Source: REEB426 sp964551975
GTDB taxonomy: Bacteria > Actinomycetota > Actinomycetes > S36-B12
Length of the DNA stretch: 12,324 nucleotides
Direction: 5' to 3'
NCBI GenBank assembly: GCA_964551975.1
Contig: CAZKFI010000067.1
Location: forward strand, 1 to 12,324
Of this stretch, positions 1 through 7,267 are shown one piece after another (within the stretch, counting starts at the first letter, position 1; each line of letters starts with the position of its first letter). Below the pieces are notes generated by a model that saw nothing but the letters and a program-made list of their open reading frames with translations, did not search any database and had not been told where the DNA came from. The position numbers were made by a program, and so were the translations under genes.

Positions 1-7
1 CGAACAC

Positions 8-24
8 GCCCCCTAGCTGGGGGC
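8..24. terminator. GC-rich hairpin, possible terminator
   Basis: A perfect 6-bp stem (GCCCCC at 8-13, GGGGGC at 19-24) with a 5-base loop. It lies downstream of the minus-strand tRNA-Gly and could also follow a plus-strand gene that ended before the window. There is no clear T-tract on either strand, which is common in actinobacteria. The terminator role is an inference from the hairpin and its position. Confidence 0.35.
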
Positions 25-114
25 TCTGCATCTCGTGGCTGCCGCGCGTCGCATGCACGTCTTGCGTCTAGGCCTAACTCGCGAAGAACCACGATGGACA
101 GCAGGTCACTGCAG

Positions 115-188
115 TGGAGCGGGTGACGAGAATCGAACTCGCACTGTCAGCTTGGGAAGCTGATGTTCTGCCATTGAACTACACCCGC
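115..188 (-). tRNA. tRNA-Gly (anticodon CCC) with encoded CCA
   Basis: Read on the minus strand, the sequence folds as a complete cloverleaf. The acceptor stem is GCGGGTG/CACCCGC, the D-stem GTTC/GAAC, and the anticodon stem TCAGC/GCTGA. The 7-base loop TTCCCAA places CCC at positions 34-36. The T-arm contains TTCGATT with a 5-bp stem that includes one G-T pair. The discriminator base is T and is followed directly by CCA (117-115), so the 3' end is genome-encoded. The anticodon reads GGG glycine codons. The tRNA body without CCA spans 118-188. Confidence 0.95.
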
Positions 189-190
189 GT

Positions 191-208
191 GCTGGCAATT
201 ATGCCAGC
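191..208. repeat. Perfect 7-bp inverted repeat next to the tRNA 5' end
   Basis: GCTGGCA (191-197) and TGCCAGC (202-208) are exact reverse complements around an ATTA loop. The repeat sits between the stop of the DUF6457 gene and the first base of the tRNA, two bases from the mature 5' end. On the minus strand it contains CATAAT, a possible -10 hexamer for the tRNA. No good -35 was seen at the usual spacing. It could instead end transcription of the DUF6457 gene or guide processing of the tRNA leader. Confidence 0.5.
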
Positions 209-220
209 GCCGCCGTGGGC

Positions 221-445
221 CTAGGGGGTACCCAACCAACCTCGGGCTAGGGCCTGGATTTGCTCGGCGCAGACCTGGGGATCTTTGCCCTGAGCAACCG
301 CGTATCCCATGAGAAAGGTGGTAACCGGTGTGGCTCGCCGCTCAACCCGGTGGGCTACCTCCCTGGCGGTATCCAGGATGACCGGGATATCAACATCCCC
401 ACTGATCCCTAGTTCAAGGCAGACGGTCTCAATCCATTCGTCCAT
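221..445 (-). CDS. DUF6457 domain protein, probably linked to molybdenum cofactor
   Basis: A 74-residue soluble acidic protein with no signal peptide or membrane segment. The pattern (DEWI..VC.ELG near the N-terminus, LDTAREVAHRVER.ATP.TTFL.GYAVAQG in the middle) matches my recollection of the actinobacterial DUF6457 family. That domain occurs alone or fused to MobA-type molybdenum cofactor guanylyltransferases. The whole protein is this domain. The start is supported by a strong Shine-Dalgarno AAAGGAG about 5 bases upstream. It is divergent from the DUF2237 gene across 57 bp and is followed by the tRNA-Gly. A role in making or handling the MGD cofactor would fit the formate dehydrogenase in this window, but this is inference. 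It is about 1.8 kb from that operon and not part of it. No biochemical function can be assigned. Confidence 0.75.
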   Translation of the reverse strand: MDEWIETVCLELGISGDVDIPVILDTAREVAHRVERRATPVTTFLMGYAVAQGKDPQVCAEQIQALARGWLGTP

Positions 446-502
446 GGCTCTCCTTTGTCCTACTCAGTATGGCGATTTTCGGGCTCCAAGTAGCGTTGGG
501 CC

Positions 503-916
503 GTGGATGAAGTACGAGGGATCAATGTCCTGGGCGGGGACCTCGAGGAGTGCAGCCGGGCTCCCCTGACAGGGTTCTATCGCGATGGTTGCTGCTCGAC
601 CGGTCCCGATGACCTGGGCTCGCACACCGTCTGTGCTGTCCTGACGGCGGACTTCCTAGAGCATCAGCGTGAGGTGGGCAATGACCTCATCACCCCCCGC
701 CCTGAGTACCGCTTCCCTGGGCTCAACCCTGGTGATCGGTGGTGTGTTTGTGCATCGCGCTGGCTGCAGTCCTACGAGGCCGGGCGAGCCGCTCCTGTCG
801 TGCTGCGGTCCACGAACGCAGCTGCCCTGCAGATTATTCCGCGCGAAGCCTTACTTGAACATGGTGCGGATGCACCGGATGACGCCTCCGCACTCACGGG
901 TGAAGTGGACGGGTGA
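503..916 (+). CDS. DUF2237 family protein (COG3651)
   Basis: A 137-residue cytosolic protein of unknown function. The family signature runs through nearly the whole chain: NVLG near residue 8, PLTGFYRDGCC at 21-31, DLGSHTVCAV at 37-46, PRPEYRFPGLNPGDRWCVCA at 65-84, then PVVL at 98. Conserved cysteines are C17, C30, C31, C44, C81 and C83, suggesting a metal site or disulfide chemistry, which is inference. The start is a GTG, the first possible start after an in-frame stop at 491; no strong ribosome binding site is visible. The last ~17 residues are acidic, low complexity and probably disordered. It is the first gene of a plus-strand unit, ending 6 bp before dcd, which hints at co-transcription with nucleotide metabolism genes but does not define a function. 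Confidence 0.87.
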   Translation: MDEVRGINVLGGDLEECSRAPLTGFYRDGCCSTGPDDLGSHTVCAVLTADFLEHQREVGNDLITPRPEYRFPGLNPGDRWCVCASRWLQSYEAGRAAPVVLRSTNAAALQIIPREALLEHGADAPDDASALTGEVDG

Positions 917-922
917 GCGTCA

Positions 923-1498
923 ATGTTGCTTTCCGATCGTGATATTCGCGCTGAGATCGATGCGCAACGGGTGGTGATCGAGCCCTACGACCCCGTCATG
1001 ATTCAGCCATCAAGTGTCGATGTGCGACTGGATCGCTGGTTCCGGGTCTTCGAGAACCACCGCTATCCGCACATTGACCCCAGCATCGAACAGCCCGATC
1101 TCACCCGACTCATCGAGCCGGTTCGCGATGAGCCGTTCATTTTGCATCCCGGTGAGTTCGTACTCGGCTCAACCTATGAAGTTGTGACCTTGCCGGATGA
1201 CATCGCCGGTCGCCTTGAGGGCAAGTCATCCCTGGGAAGACTCGGTTTGCTGACGCATTCCACGGCAGGGTTCATTGATCCGGGGTTCTCCGGCCACGTA
1301 ACCCTGGAACTGTCGAACGTGGCAACACTGCCGATCACGCTGTATCCAGGAATGAAGATCGGACAGCTCTGCCTGTTTCGCCTCTCTAGCCCAGCCGAGT
1401 TCCCCTACGGTTCGGCTGCCGCGGGATCGCGCTATCAAGGTCAGCGCGGCCCCACGCCGAGTCGCTCCTTTCAGAACTTTCACCGCACCCAGGTGTGA
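923..1498 (+). CDS. dcd: dCTP deaminase, probably bifunctional dUMP-forming
   Basis: A full-length 191-residue enzyme that deaminates dCTP on the route to dUMP and dTTP, acting as a cytosolic trimer. The family block LEGKSSLGRLGLL (98-110) is followed by HSTAGFIDPGFSGHVTLELSN (112-132). It contains the conserved K101, S102-S103 and R106, and E129 as the expected catalytic glutamate. The HSTAGFID version is the one I associate with the M. tuberculosis enzyme, which makes dUMP directly by combining deaminase and dUTPase activity. E. coli Dcd has a different sequence here. Bifunctionality is therefore likely but not shown. The ATG start gives the standard N-terminus MLLSDRDI and follows the DUF2237 stop by 6 bp. 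The stop overlaps the next gene by 4 bp (GTGA), indicating translational coupling. Confidence 0.96.
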   Translation: MLLSDRDIRAEIDAQRVVIEPYDPVMIQPSSVDVRLDRWFRVFENHRYPHIDPSIEQPDLTRLIEPVRDEPFILHPGEFVLGSTYEVVTLPDDIAGRLEGKSSLGRLGLLTHSTAGFIDPGFSGHVTLELSNVATLPITLYPGMKIGQLCLFRLSSPAEFPYGSAAAGSRYQGQRGPTPSRSFQNFHRTQV

Positions 1499-1992
1499 CG
1501 GTGCCCGAGGACTCCGAGCTCGAGATCTTCGACTACACCGAATTCGGTGTTGGGATTCGCTGGCTCGCACAACAGCTGGTAGATCAGCAGTGGATCCCAG
1601 ATGCGATTCTCGGCGTTGTCCGCGGAGGACTCTTTGTTGCAGCCGGTATCGCCTACGCATTGGACATTAAGGACGTGCGCCACGTCAACGTCGAGTACTA
1701 CACCGACGTCGGCACCACGCTGGCGGCACCGATCATCATCGGGGAAGTGCCACACTTGACCGACCTGGCGGGCAAACGCGTTCTGGTAGCTGATGACGTG
1801 GCGGACTCTGGTGCGACCCTGCACTTTGTGAGGGGTCTGCTACCCGCCGATGCTGAGGTGCGCGTCGCGGTGCTCTACGGCAAGCCCCAATCGACATATC
1901 CGCCGGAGTTGGCCTGGCGCTCGACAGATCGCTGGATCCGGTTTCCCTGGATTCAGGTGCCGCCACTGCAGGTGGAACCGCGCGATACCTAG
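1495..1992 (+). CDS. Purine-type phosphoribosyltransferase (COG2236-like)
   Basis: A 165-residue type I phosphoribosyltransferase, which transfers ribose-5-phosphate from PRPP to or from a base. The PRPP-binding signature VLVADDVADSGAT lies at 97-109 with the adjacent acidic pair D100-D101. The pyrophosphate loop is GVVRGGLF at 40-47. The protein resembles the small hypoxanthine/xanthine phosphoribosyltransferase-like group, but the base-specificity hood cannot be read by eye, so the substrate is left open. The GTG start overlaps the dcd stop by 4 bp; a second GTG two codons later is an alternative. Together with dcd it suggests a nucleotide salvage unit. Its TAG stop at 1990-1992 overlaps tail to tail with the stop of the EtfD-like gene on the other strand, leaving no room for a conventional terminator between them. 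Confidence 0.88.
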   Translation: MTVPEDSELEIFDYTEFGVGIRWLAQQLVDQQWIPDAILGVVRGGLFVAAGIAYALDIKDVRHVNVEYYTDVGTTLAAPIIIGEVPHLTDLAGKRVLVADDVADSGATLHFVRGLLPADAEVRVAVLYGKPQSTYPPELAWRSTDRWIRFPWIQVPPLQVEPRDT

Positions 1993-4175
1993 CGGACGCT
2001 CTCCAACAGCAGTGTGGCGACGTCGCTCACGACCACGTTCTGCGCCTGCCCCTGCTGCTGCTTGCTTGTCACTGCATCATTGAGCATCACTGAGCAGAAC
2101 GGACAGGCAACGGCGATGGTCGTGGCACCCGTGGCGATCGCTTCGTCAGCCCTGTTCTGGTTGACTCGCGTACCGACCTTCTCCTCCATCCACATGCGCG
2201 CACCTCCGGCACCGCAGCAGAAGGACTTCTGGCCGTGTCGTGGCATCTCGGTGCGCGTGGTTGCGGAGGCATCGACCAGTTCGCGCGGGGGAACGTACAC
2301 GTCGTTATGCCGGCCCAAGTAGCACGGGTCGTGGTAGGTGACGGTCTGCTCGATCGGCGTGACCGGAACCAGGCGACCGTCCTTCACCAGCTGGTTGAGT
2401 AACTGGGTGTGGTGGACGACCTCGTAGTTACCACCATTCTGGGGGTATTCACGGCCAAGGGTGTTTAGGCAGTGCGGGCAGGTGACCACGATCTTGCGGG
2501 CCTGGATGCTGTTGAGCATCTCGACGTTCTGCATGGCCTGCATCTGGAAGAGAAACTCATTGCCAGCGCGGCGCGCCGGGTCACCGCTGCAGGTTTCACC
2601 CTCGCCCAGAACGAGATAGGACACCCCGGCCCTGTGGAGAAGTTCGGCCACGGCCTTCGTCGTGCGCTTAGCCCGGTCCTCGAATGCCCCCGCGCAGCCC
2701 ACCCAGAAGAGGTACTCCACATCTGCGGGAATGGTGTCCTCGCCGTCTGCGCCGAAGACGCGCACGGGGAAGTCCACCTCCTGGATCCAGGCATTGCGAT
2801 CCGAGGCGTTCATGCCCCACGGGTTGCCCTTCGTCTCCAAGTTTTTGAACATGCCGTTGAGTTCACTTGGGAAGTCGGTGGCAACCATGACCTGATTGCG
2901 GCGCATGTCCACGATGTGGTCGATGTGCTCGATATCGACAGGGCACTGGTTGACGCAGGCTCCGCAGGTGGTGCAGGACCACAGCACCGATTCGTCGATG
3001 ACGGGAAGTTCCGGGCCGGTGGTGCGATGGCCATCGAAGGTGTAGCCGTCATCAGCGGCGTGATCAGAACCCGCACGGGGTCCGATGAAGGGCCGCTCGA
3101 CCTCGGTACGAGTCAGTGGGTCGACCTTGTCCAGGGCGTTCGTCGCGAACTCCCCCAGACCTGGATGGCTGCCTGCAGCCGCACGAAGGTACGGGGCCTG
3201 GGCGAACATGGCATCGCGCAGATCCATGATCAACAGCTTGGGTGACAGGGGCTTTTCGGTGTTCCATGCCGGGCATTGGCTCTGGCAGCGACCGCATTCG
3301 GTGCAGGACATGAAGTCCAGGTAGTTGCGCCAGGTGAACTCAGCGATGTGGCCTTTGCCGAACAGTGCGTCATCCGGCGGATCCTCGAAGTCAACAGCCT
3401 TGCCGTTGTGCATGATCGGCTGCAGTGGACCGAGTGCATTCGGTCGCCGTGAGGTGTACACGTTGATTGGCGCAGCACCAATATGGAGGTGCTTGGAGTT
3501 CAAGACGATGAGCAGGAAGATCAGGACTACCGCGATTTGCAGCCAGATACCGATGGTCTCCAACCATTCATTCGCGGTGAGACCCAGTGGCTCCAACCAA
3601 CTGGCGACCAGCTCAGAGGCGAAGGCACCGGAAGGGAAGGGGAATACGCCGGTATTGATTTGCGCGGCCCGATAGAGCAGCAAGGTCCAAACGACGTTGA
3701 AGATCATGAACAAGATGAGCCAGGCACCCTTGGTATGTGAGCCGAAAAAGCGTGACTGCCGACCCTCCTGCTTCGGACTGTTGGTTAGGCGCAGGATTGC
3801 GAAGATCACGACGCCGACCAACACGAGTACTGCGAAGAGATCCTCCGCGAAGCCGATGATCGGCCAGCGCCCGATGATCGGAATGGCGAAGTCCGCAGCG
3901 AAGAGCGCGCCGTAGACCTCGATGATGGTCAGGCCCAACACGAGGAAACCCCAGAAGGCGAACACGTGGGCTAGCCCCGGGATGGTCCATTTGAGGAGTT
4001 TGCGCTGCCCCAGTACCTCTACGGCCTCGGCCTGCACGCGCTTGGGGGCATCACTGGTGCGTCCCGGCGCCGGTTTGCCGGATCGCGCGAGAGTGAACAG
4101 GAACCACAGTCGCCGTCCAGCAAAGGCAAGAACCAGGATCGTGATGGCGATGCCGACAGAAGCACGCAGCAGCAT
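1989..4175 (-). CDS. etfD: EtfD-like membrane Fe-S reductase (NarI-like + CCG domains)
   Basis: A 728-residue fused membrane electron carrier. About five hydrophobic segments (roughly 5-28, 66-92, 110-130, 150-170, 205-227) form a NarI/HdrE-like domain. H70 and H229/H231 are candidate heme b ligands. A ferredoxin part follows with two 4Fe-4S motifs: C291, C294, C297, C301 and C401, C404, C407, C411. The C-terminal half has two HdrB-like cysteine-rich (CCG) regions. The second is canonical (C618, C653-C654, C691, C694). The first is degenerate (C494, single C529, C566, C569). This is the architecture of M. tuberculosis Rv0338c (EtfD), which passes electrons from electron transfer flavoprotein to menaquinone. 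A GGAGG at spacing 5 supports the ATG. It begins 20 bp after the formate dehydrogenase alpha gene, so it is probably co-transcribed. Its donor could be ETF or the formate dehydrogenase; sequence alone does not decide. Confidence 0.9.
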   Translation of the reverse strand: MLLRASVGIAITILVLAFAGRRLWFLFTLARSGKPAPGRTSDAPKRVQAEAVEVLGQRKLLKWTIPGLAHVFAFWGFLVLGLTIIEVYGALFAADFAIPIIGRWPIIGFAEDLFAVLVLVGVVIFAILRLTNSPKQEGRQSRFFGSHTKGAWLILFMIFNVVWTLLLYRAAQINTGVFPFPSGAFASELVASWLEPLGLTANEWLETIGIWLQIAVVLIFLLIVLNSKHLHIGAAPINVYTSRRPNALGPLQPIMHNGKAVDFEDPPDDALFGKGHIAEFTWRNYLDFMSCTECGRCQSQCPAWNTEKPLSPKLLIMDLRDAMFAQAPYLRAAAGSHPGLGEFATNALDKVDPLTRTEVERPFIGPRAGSDHAADDGYTFDGHRTTGPELPVIDESVLWSCTTCGACVNQCPVDIEHIDHIVDMRRNQVMVATDFPSELNGMFKNLETKGNPWGMNASDRNAWIQEVDFPVRVFGADGEDTIPADVEYLFWVGCAGAFEDRAKRTTKAVAELLHRAGVSYLVLGEGETCSGDPARRAGNEFLFQMQAMQNVEMLNSIQARKIVVTCPHCLNTLGREYPQNGGNYEVVHHTQLLNQLVKDGRLVPVTPIEQTVTYHDPCYLGRHNDVYVPPRELVDASATTRTEMPRHGQKSFCCGAGGARMWMEEKVGTRVNQNRADEAIATGATTIAVACPFCSVMLNDAVTSKQQQGQAQNVVVSDVATLLLESVR

Positions 4176-4180
4176 GGAAA

Positions 4181-4185
4181 CCTCC
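4181..4185 (-). promoter_or_regulatory. Shine-Dalgarno of the EtfD-like gene
   Basis: GGAGG on the minus strand, 5 bases before the ATG at 4175, inside the 20-bp gap after the alpha-subunit stop. It fixes the start and gives the fourth gene its own ribosome entry without visible room for a separate terminator and promoter. Confidence 0.7.
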
Positions 4186-4195
4186 GCTAGCGAGC

Positions 4196-7100
4196 CTAGT
4201 GGGGCAGTAGTGCCAGGGCGCTACGCACGCAGGGATCGAGCGGGTCCTGATCCGACCTGGCGTCCGATCTGGCTGCGCTGACCTCGGCGACCTCCTGCAG
4301 TTCCGTGCGCATGCGCGGGGTCCAGAACTGACGGAGGTGACGGGCGATGGCGTCGACCTTGTCCTGGCCGCGATGGTCATTGTTGGCAGCGATCTGATTC
4401 GCCATCCTCACCAGCGTGCGCAGGACATCCTGCTGGTGGCTGCCGGTGTGTTCGACCAGGCCGAGGGCCTGCGGGGAGGGAGCACTGCCGGACGCTTGGC
4501 TCGGCCGCACCTGCACCGCGGTCACTTTGTACTCGGGGCAGTTCGTGGCCCAGTCCGAGTACTCGGTGGTCACCACATTTGCGCCACTGATGGGGAAGTG
4601 GAAGGTGGTGTAGACGACCCCGGGTGGCACCCGATCGGAAATCCGTGCGCGCATCACGGTCCGGCCAACACGGCTTTCTAACTCAACCCACATCCCGTCC
4701 TTAATGCCACGCATCTCAGCATCGGCCTCATGCAGGTCGAGGACATCTTCATCATGCCAAGTCACGTTTGCCGTTCGTCGCGTCTGCGCACCGACGTTGT
4801 ACTGGGAAAGGATTCGCCCGGTAGTGAGCAGCAGCGGGTACTTGCGGTTGGCCCGCTCGTCGGTCGGTACGTATTCGGTGAGCATGAACTGTCCCTGGCC
4901 ACGGACGAACGCATTCATATGCATGATCGGTGTACCCAGCGGTGCGGCGTCATTGCAGGGCCACTGGACGCTGCCTACCTTGTCCAGTTTGGCGAAGGAC
5001 ACTCCGGCGAAGGTCGGGGTGATGGCAGCTATCTCGTCCATGATCGCCGCAGCATTGGGGTAGTGCATCGGGTAGCCCATGGCAGTGGCCAGAGCGCAGG
5101 TCACCTCCCACTCCGACATTCCAGTACGTGAGGCCATAACTGGGCGTACCCGATTGATGCGCCGTTCGGCGTTGGTGAAGGTGCCGTCCTTTTCCAGGAA
5201 CGAGGTGCCGGGGAGAAAGACGTGGGCGAACTTCGCCGTTTCGTTGATGAACAGGTCCTGCACGATGACGAGCTCCATCGACTGCAGTGCTTCCATCACG
5301 TGCGCGGTGTTCGGGTCGGACTGGGCGAGATCCTCGCCCTGGATGTAGATGGCCCGGAACTCACCGGTGAGGGCGGCATTCAACATGTTGGGAATGCGTA
5401 GGCCCGGTTCGGACTCCAGATGTGTTCCCCAGAGCACCTCGAACTGCTGGCGCACGGCGTCATCGGAGACATGGCGGTAGCCGCTGAACTCATGGGGGAA
5501 TGAGCCCATGTCGCAGGAGCCCTGGACGTTGTTCTGCCCGCGGAGTGGATTGACGCCGACACCGCGGCGACCGATGTTCCCGGTGAGCATTGCCAGGTTG
5601 GCCATGCCCATCACCATGGTGGAGCCCTGGCTGTGCTCGGTGACACCAAGCCCGTAGTAGATGGCCGAGTTGGGACCGCTGGCGTAGAGGCGGGCTGCCT
5701 CGCGAATCGACTCGGCGGGTACACCGGTGATGGCTTCTACAGCCTCCGGGCTGTTTTCCGGCTGAATAATGAAGGCCCGCCACTCGTCGAAGGCGGCTTT
5801 CTCGCAGCGGTCATCAATGAATGCCTGATCCTGCAGCCCCTCGGTAAAGATCGTGTGGGCCAGTGCGTTGATTATCGCAACGTTGGTGCCCGGAAGAAGT
5901 TGCAGGTGCAGATTGGCGGCCACGTGTGGGGTGCGCACTAGATCGATACGCCGCGGGTCGATGACGATCAGCTGAGCACCTTCGCGAAGTCGGCGCTTCA
6001 TGCGCGACCCGAAGACTGGATGTGCCTCGGTGGGATTGGCTCCGATGACCAGAATGACGTCCGATTCCTCGACCGATCGGAAGTCTTGGGTGCCCGCCGA
6101 TGTGCCAAAGGTTTGCTTCAACCCGTATCCGGTGGGGGAGTGGCACACCCGGGCGCAGGTGTCGACGTTGTTGGTGCCGAAGGCGGCCCGCACCATTTTC
6201 TGCACCACGTAGACCTCTTCATTGGTGCAGCGGGAGGAGGTGACACCACCCAGGCTCGAGGGTCCGTGGACCTGGCGAATCTGGTCGAGTCGTGAGGCCG
6301 CGTAGGCGATCGCCTCATCCCAGGTGACCTCGCGCCAGGGATCTTGGATGCGGGAGCGAATCATCGGGACGGTGACCCGATCTGGGTGCGTCGCGTAGCC
6401 CCAGGCAAAGCGACCCTTGACGCAGGAGTGCCCCTCGTTAGCTCCACCATCTTTATCCGGCACCATGCGCACAACTTGGTCGCCGCGCAGTTCGGCGCGG
6501 AAGGAACACCCAACCCCGCAGTAGGCGCAGGTGGTTCGCACGCTCCTAGTGGGTAGGCCCAACTCGATAACGCTTTTTTCCTGCAGGGTGGAGGTGGGGC
6601 AGGCCTGAACGCAGGCACCGCAGGAAACACACTCACTGTCCAGGAAGTTGTGTCCGCCCGGGCTGACCTTGGATGCGAACCCGCGCCCCTCGATCGTCAG
6701 GGCGAAGGTGCCCTGCACCTCTGAGCAGGCCCGAACGCAGCGACTACAGACGATGCACTTGCTCTCGTCGAAAGAGAAGTACGGATTCGAGGTGTCGGTC
6801 GGTGCCTGAAGGTGGTTCTCGCCCTCGTGGCCGTAGCGCACCTCACGTAGCCCGACCACTCCGGCCATGTCCTGCAATTCACAGTCGCCATTGGCTGGGC
6901 AGGTCAAGCAATCCAATGGGTGATCCGAGATGTACAACTCCATGACCCCGCGCCGCAACTGCTCCAAGCGCGGTGTCTGCGTACGGACGACCATGCCGTC
7001 CTCAACTGGCGTGGTGCAGGAAGCTGGCGTACCACGACGACCATCGATCTCCACTAGGCAGAGCCGACAGGATCCGAAGGCTTGCAGAGAGTCGGTGGCG

Positions 7101-7267
7101 CACAACTTGGGGATCGCCATGCCATGTTCCGCGGCGGCTCGCATGATCGAGGTGCCAGCCGGTACTTCAACGAGCTCTCCGTCGATCCGAACCTGCACGC
7201 AGGTGGGCGTCTCTGGGGAACTGCGCGGAGCCGGTGTGCCGAGATCCAGTGGGCGAAGTGTCGTCAT
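4196..7267 (-). CDS. fdhF: NAD-dependent formate dehydrogenase alpha subunit with FdsD-like C-terminus
   Basis: A 1023-residue cytosolic catalytic subunit oxidising formate to CO2. Domains in order: [2Fe-2S] ferredoxin (C56, C67, C70, C84); NuoG-type His/Cys cluster (H116, C120, C123, C129); two 4Fe-4S motifs (C171, C174, C177, C181 and C213, C216, C219, C223); the MopB 4Fe-4S (C247, C250, C254, C282); the bis-MGD catalytic body; and a dinucleotide-binding domain to about 920. ARVCHS gives C375 as molybdenum ligand (codon TGC, not selenocysteine) with H376; R576 in PLRGQNN matches the conserved active-site arginine. Five clusters match FdsA of the soluble NAD+-reducing enzymes. Residues about 944-1021 (LVRMANQIA, HLRQFW.PRMR, LDP.VR.AL.LL) resemble the delta subunit FdsD, normally a separate protein. 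The ATG at 7267 is preferred over a longer frame because of GGAGGA upstream and a 4-bp ATGA overlap with the preceding gene. Confidence 0.96.
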   Translation of the reverse strand: MTTLRPLDLGTPAPRSSPETPTCVQVRIDGELVEVPAGTSIMRAAAEHGMAIPKLCATDSLQAFGSCRLCLVEIDGRRGTPASCTTPVEDGMVVRTQTPRLEQLRRGVMELYISDHPLDCLTCPANGDCELQDMAGVVGLREVRYGHEGENHLQAPTDTSNPYFSFDESKCIVCSRCVRACSEVQGTFALTIEGRGFASKVSPGGHNFLDSECVSCGACVQACPTSTLQEKSVIELGLPTRSVRTTCAYCGVGCSFRAELRGDQVVRMVPDKDGGANEGHSCVKGRFAWGYATHPDRVTVPMIRSRIQDPWREVTWDEAIAYAASRLDQIRQVHGPSSLGGVTSSRCTNEEVYVVQKMVRAAFGTNNVDTCARVCHSPTGYGLKQTFGTSAGTQDFRSVEESDVILVIGANPTEAHPVFGSRMKRRLREGAQLIVIDPRRIDLVRTPHVAANLHLQLLPGTNVAIINALAHTIFTEGLQDQAFIDDRCEKAAFDEWRAFIIQPENSPEAVEAITGVPAESIREAARLYASGPNSAIYYGLGVTEHSQGSTMVMGMANLAMLTGNIGRRGVGVNPLRGQNNVQGSCDMGSFPHEFSGYRHVSDDAVRQQFEVLWGTHLESEPGLRIPNMLNAALTGEFRAIYIQGEDLAQSDPNTAHVMEALQSMELVIVQDLFINETAKFAHVFLPGTSFLEKDGTFTNAERRINRVRPVMASRTGMSEWEVTCALATAMGYPMHYPNAAAIMDEIAAITPTFAGVSFAKLDKVGSVQWPCNDAAPLGTPIMHMNAFVRGQGQFMLTEYVPTDERANRKYPLLLTTGRILSQYNVGAQTRRTANVTWHDEDVLDLHEADAEMRGIKDGMWVELESRVGRTVMRARISDRVPPGVVYTTFHFPISGANVVTTEYSDWATNCPEYKVTAVQVRPSQASGSAPSPQALGLVEHTGSHQQDVLRTLVRMANQIAANNDHRGQDKVDAIARHLRQFWTPRMRTELQEVAEVSAARSDARSDQDPLDPCVRSALALLPH

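Noticed and set aside
2472..3245. Long plus-strand open frame opposite the EtfD-like gene
   Set aside because: It is antisense to a clearly conserved protein, has no recognisable motif, and such frames are common opposite high-GC genes.
6143..6145. Selenocysteine at the formate dehydrogenase active site
   Set aside because: The codon is TGC for Cys, and the frame contains no in-frame TGA.
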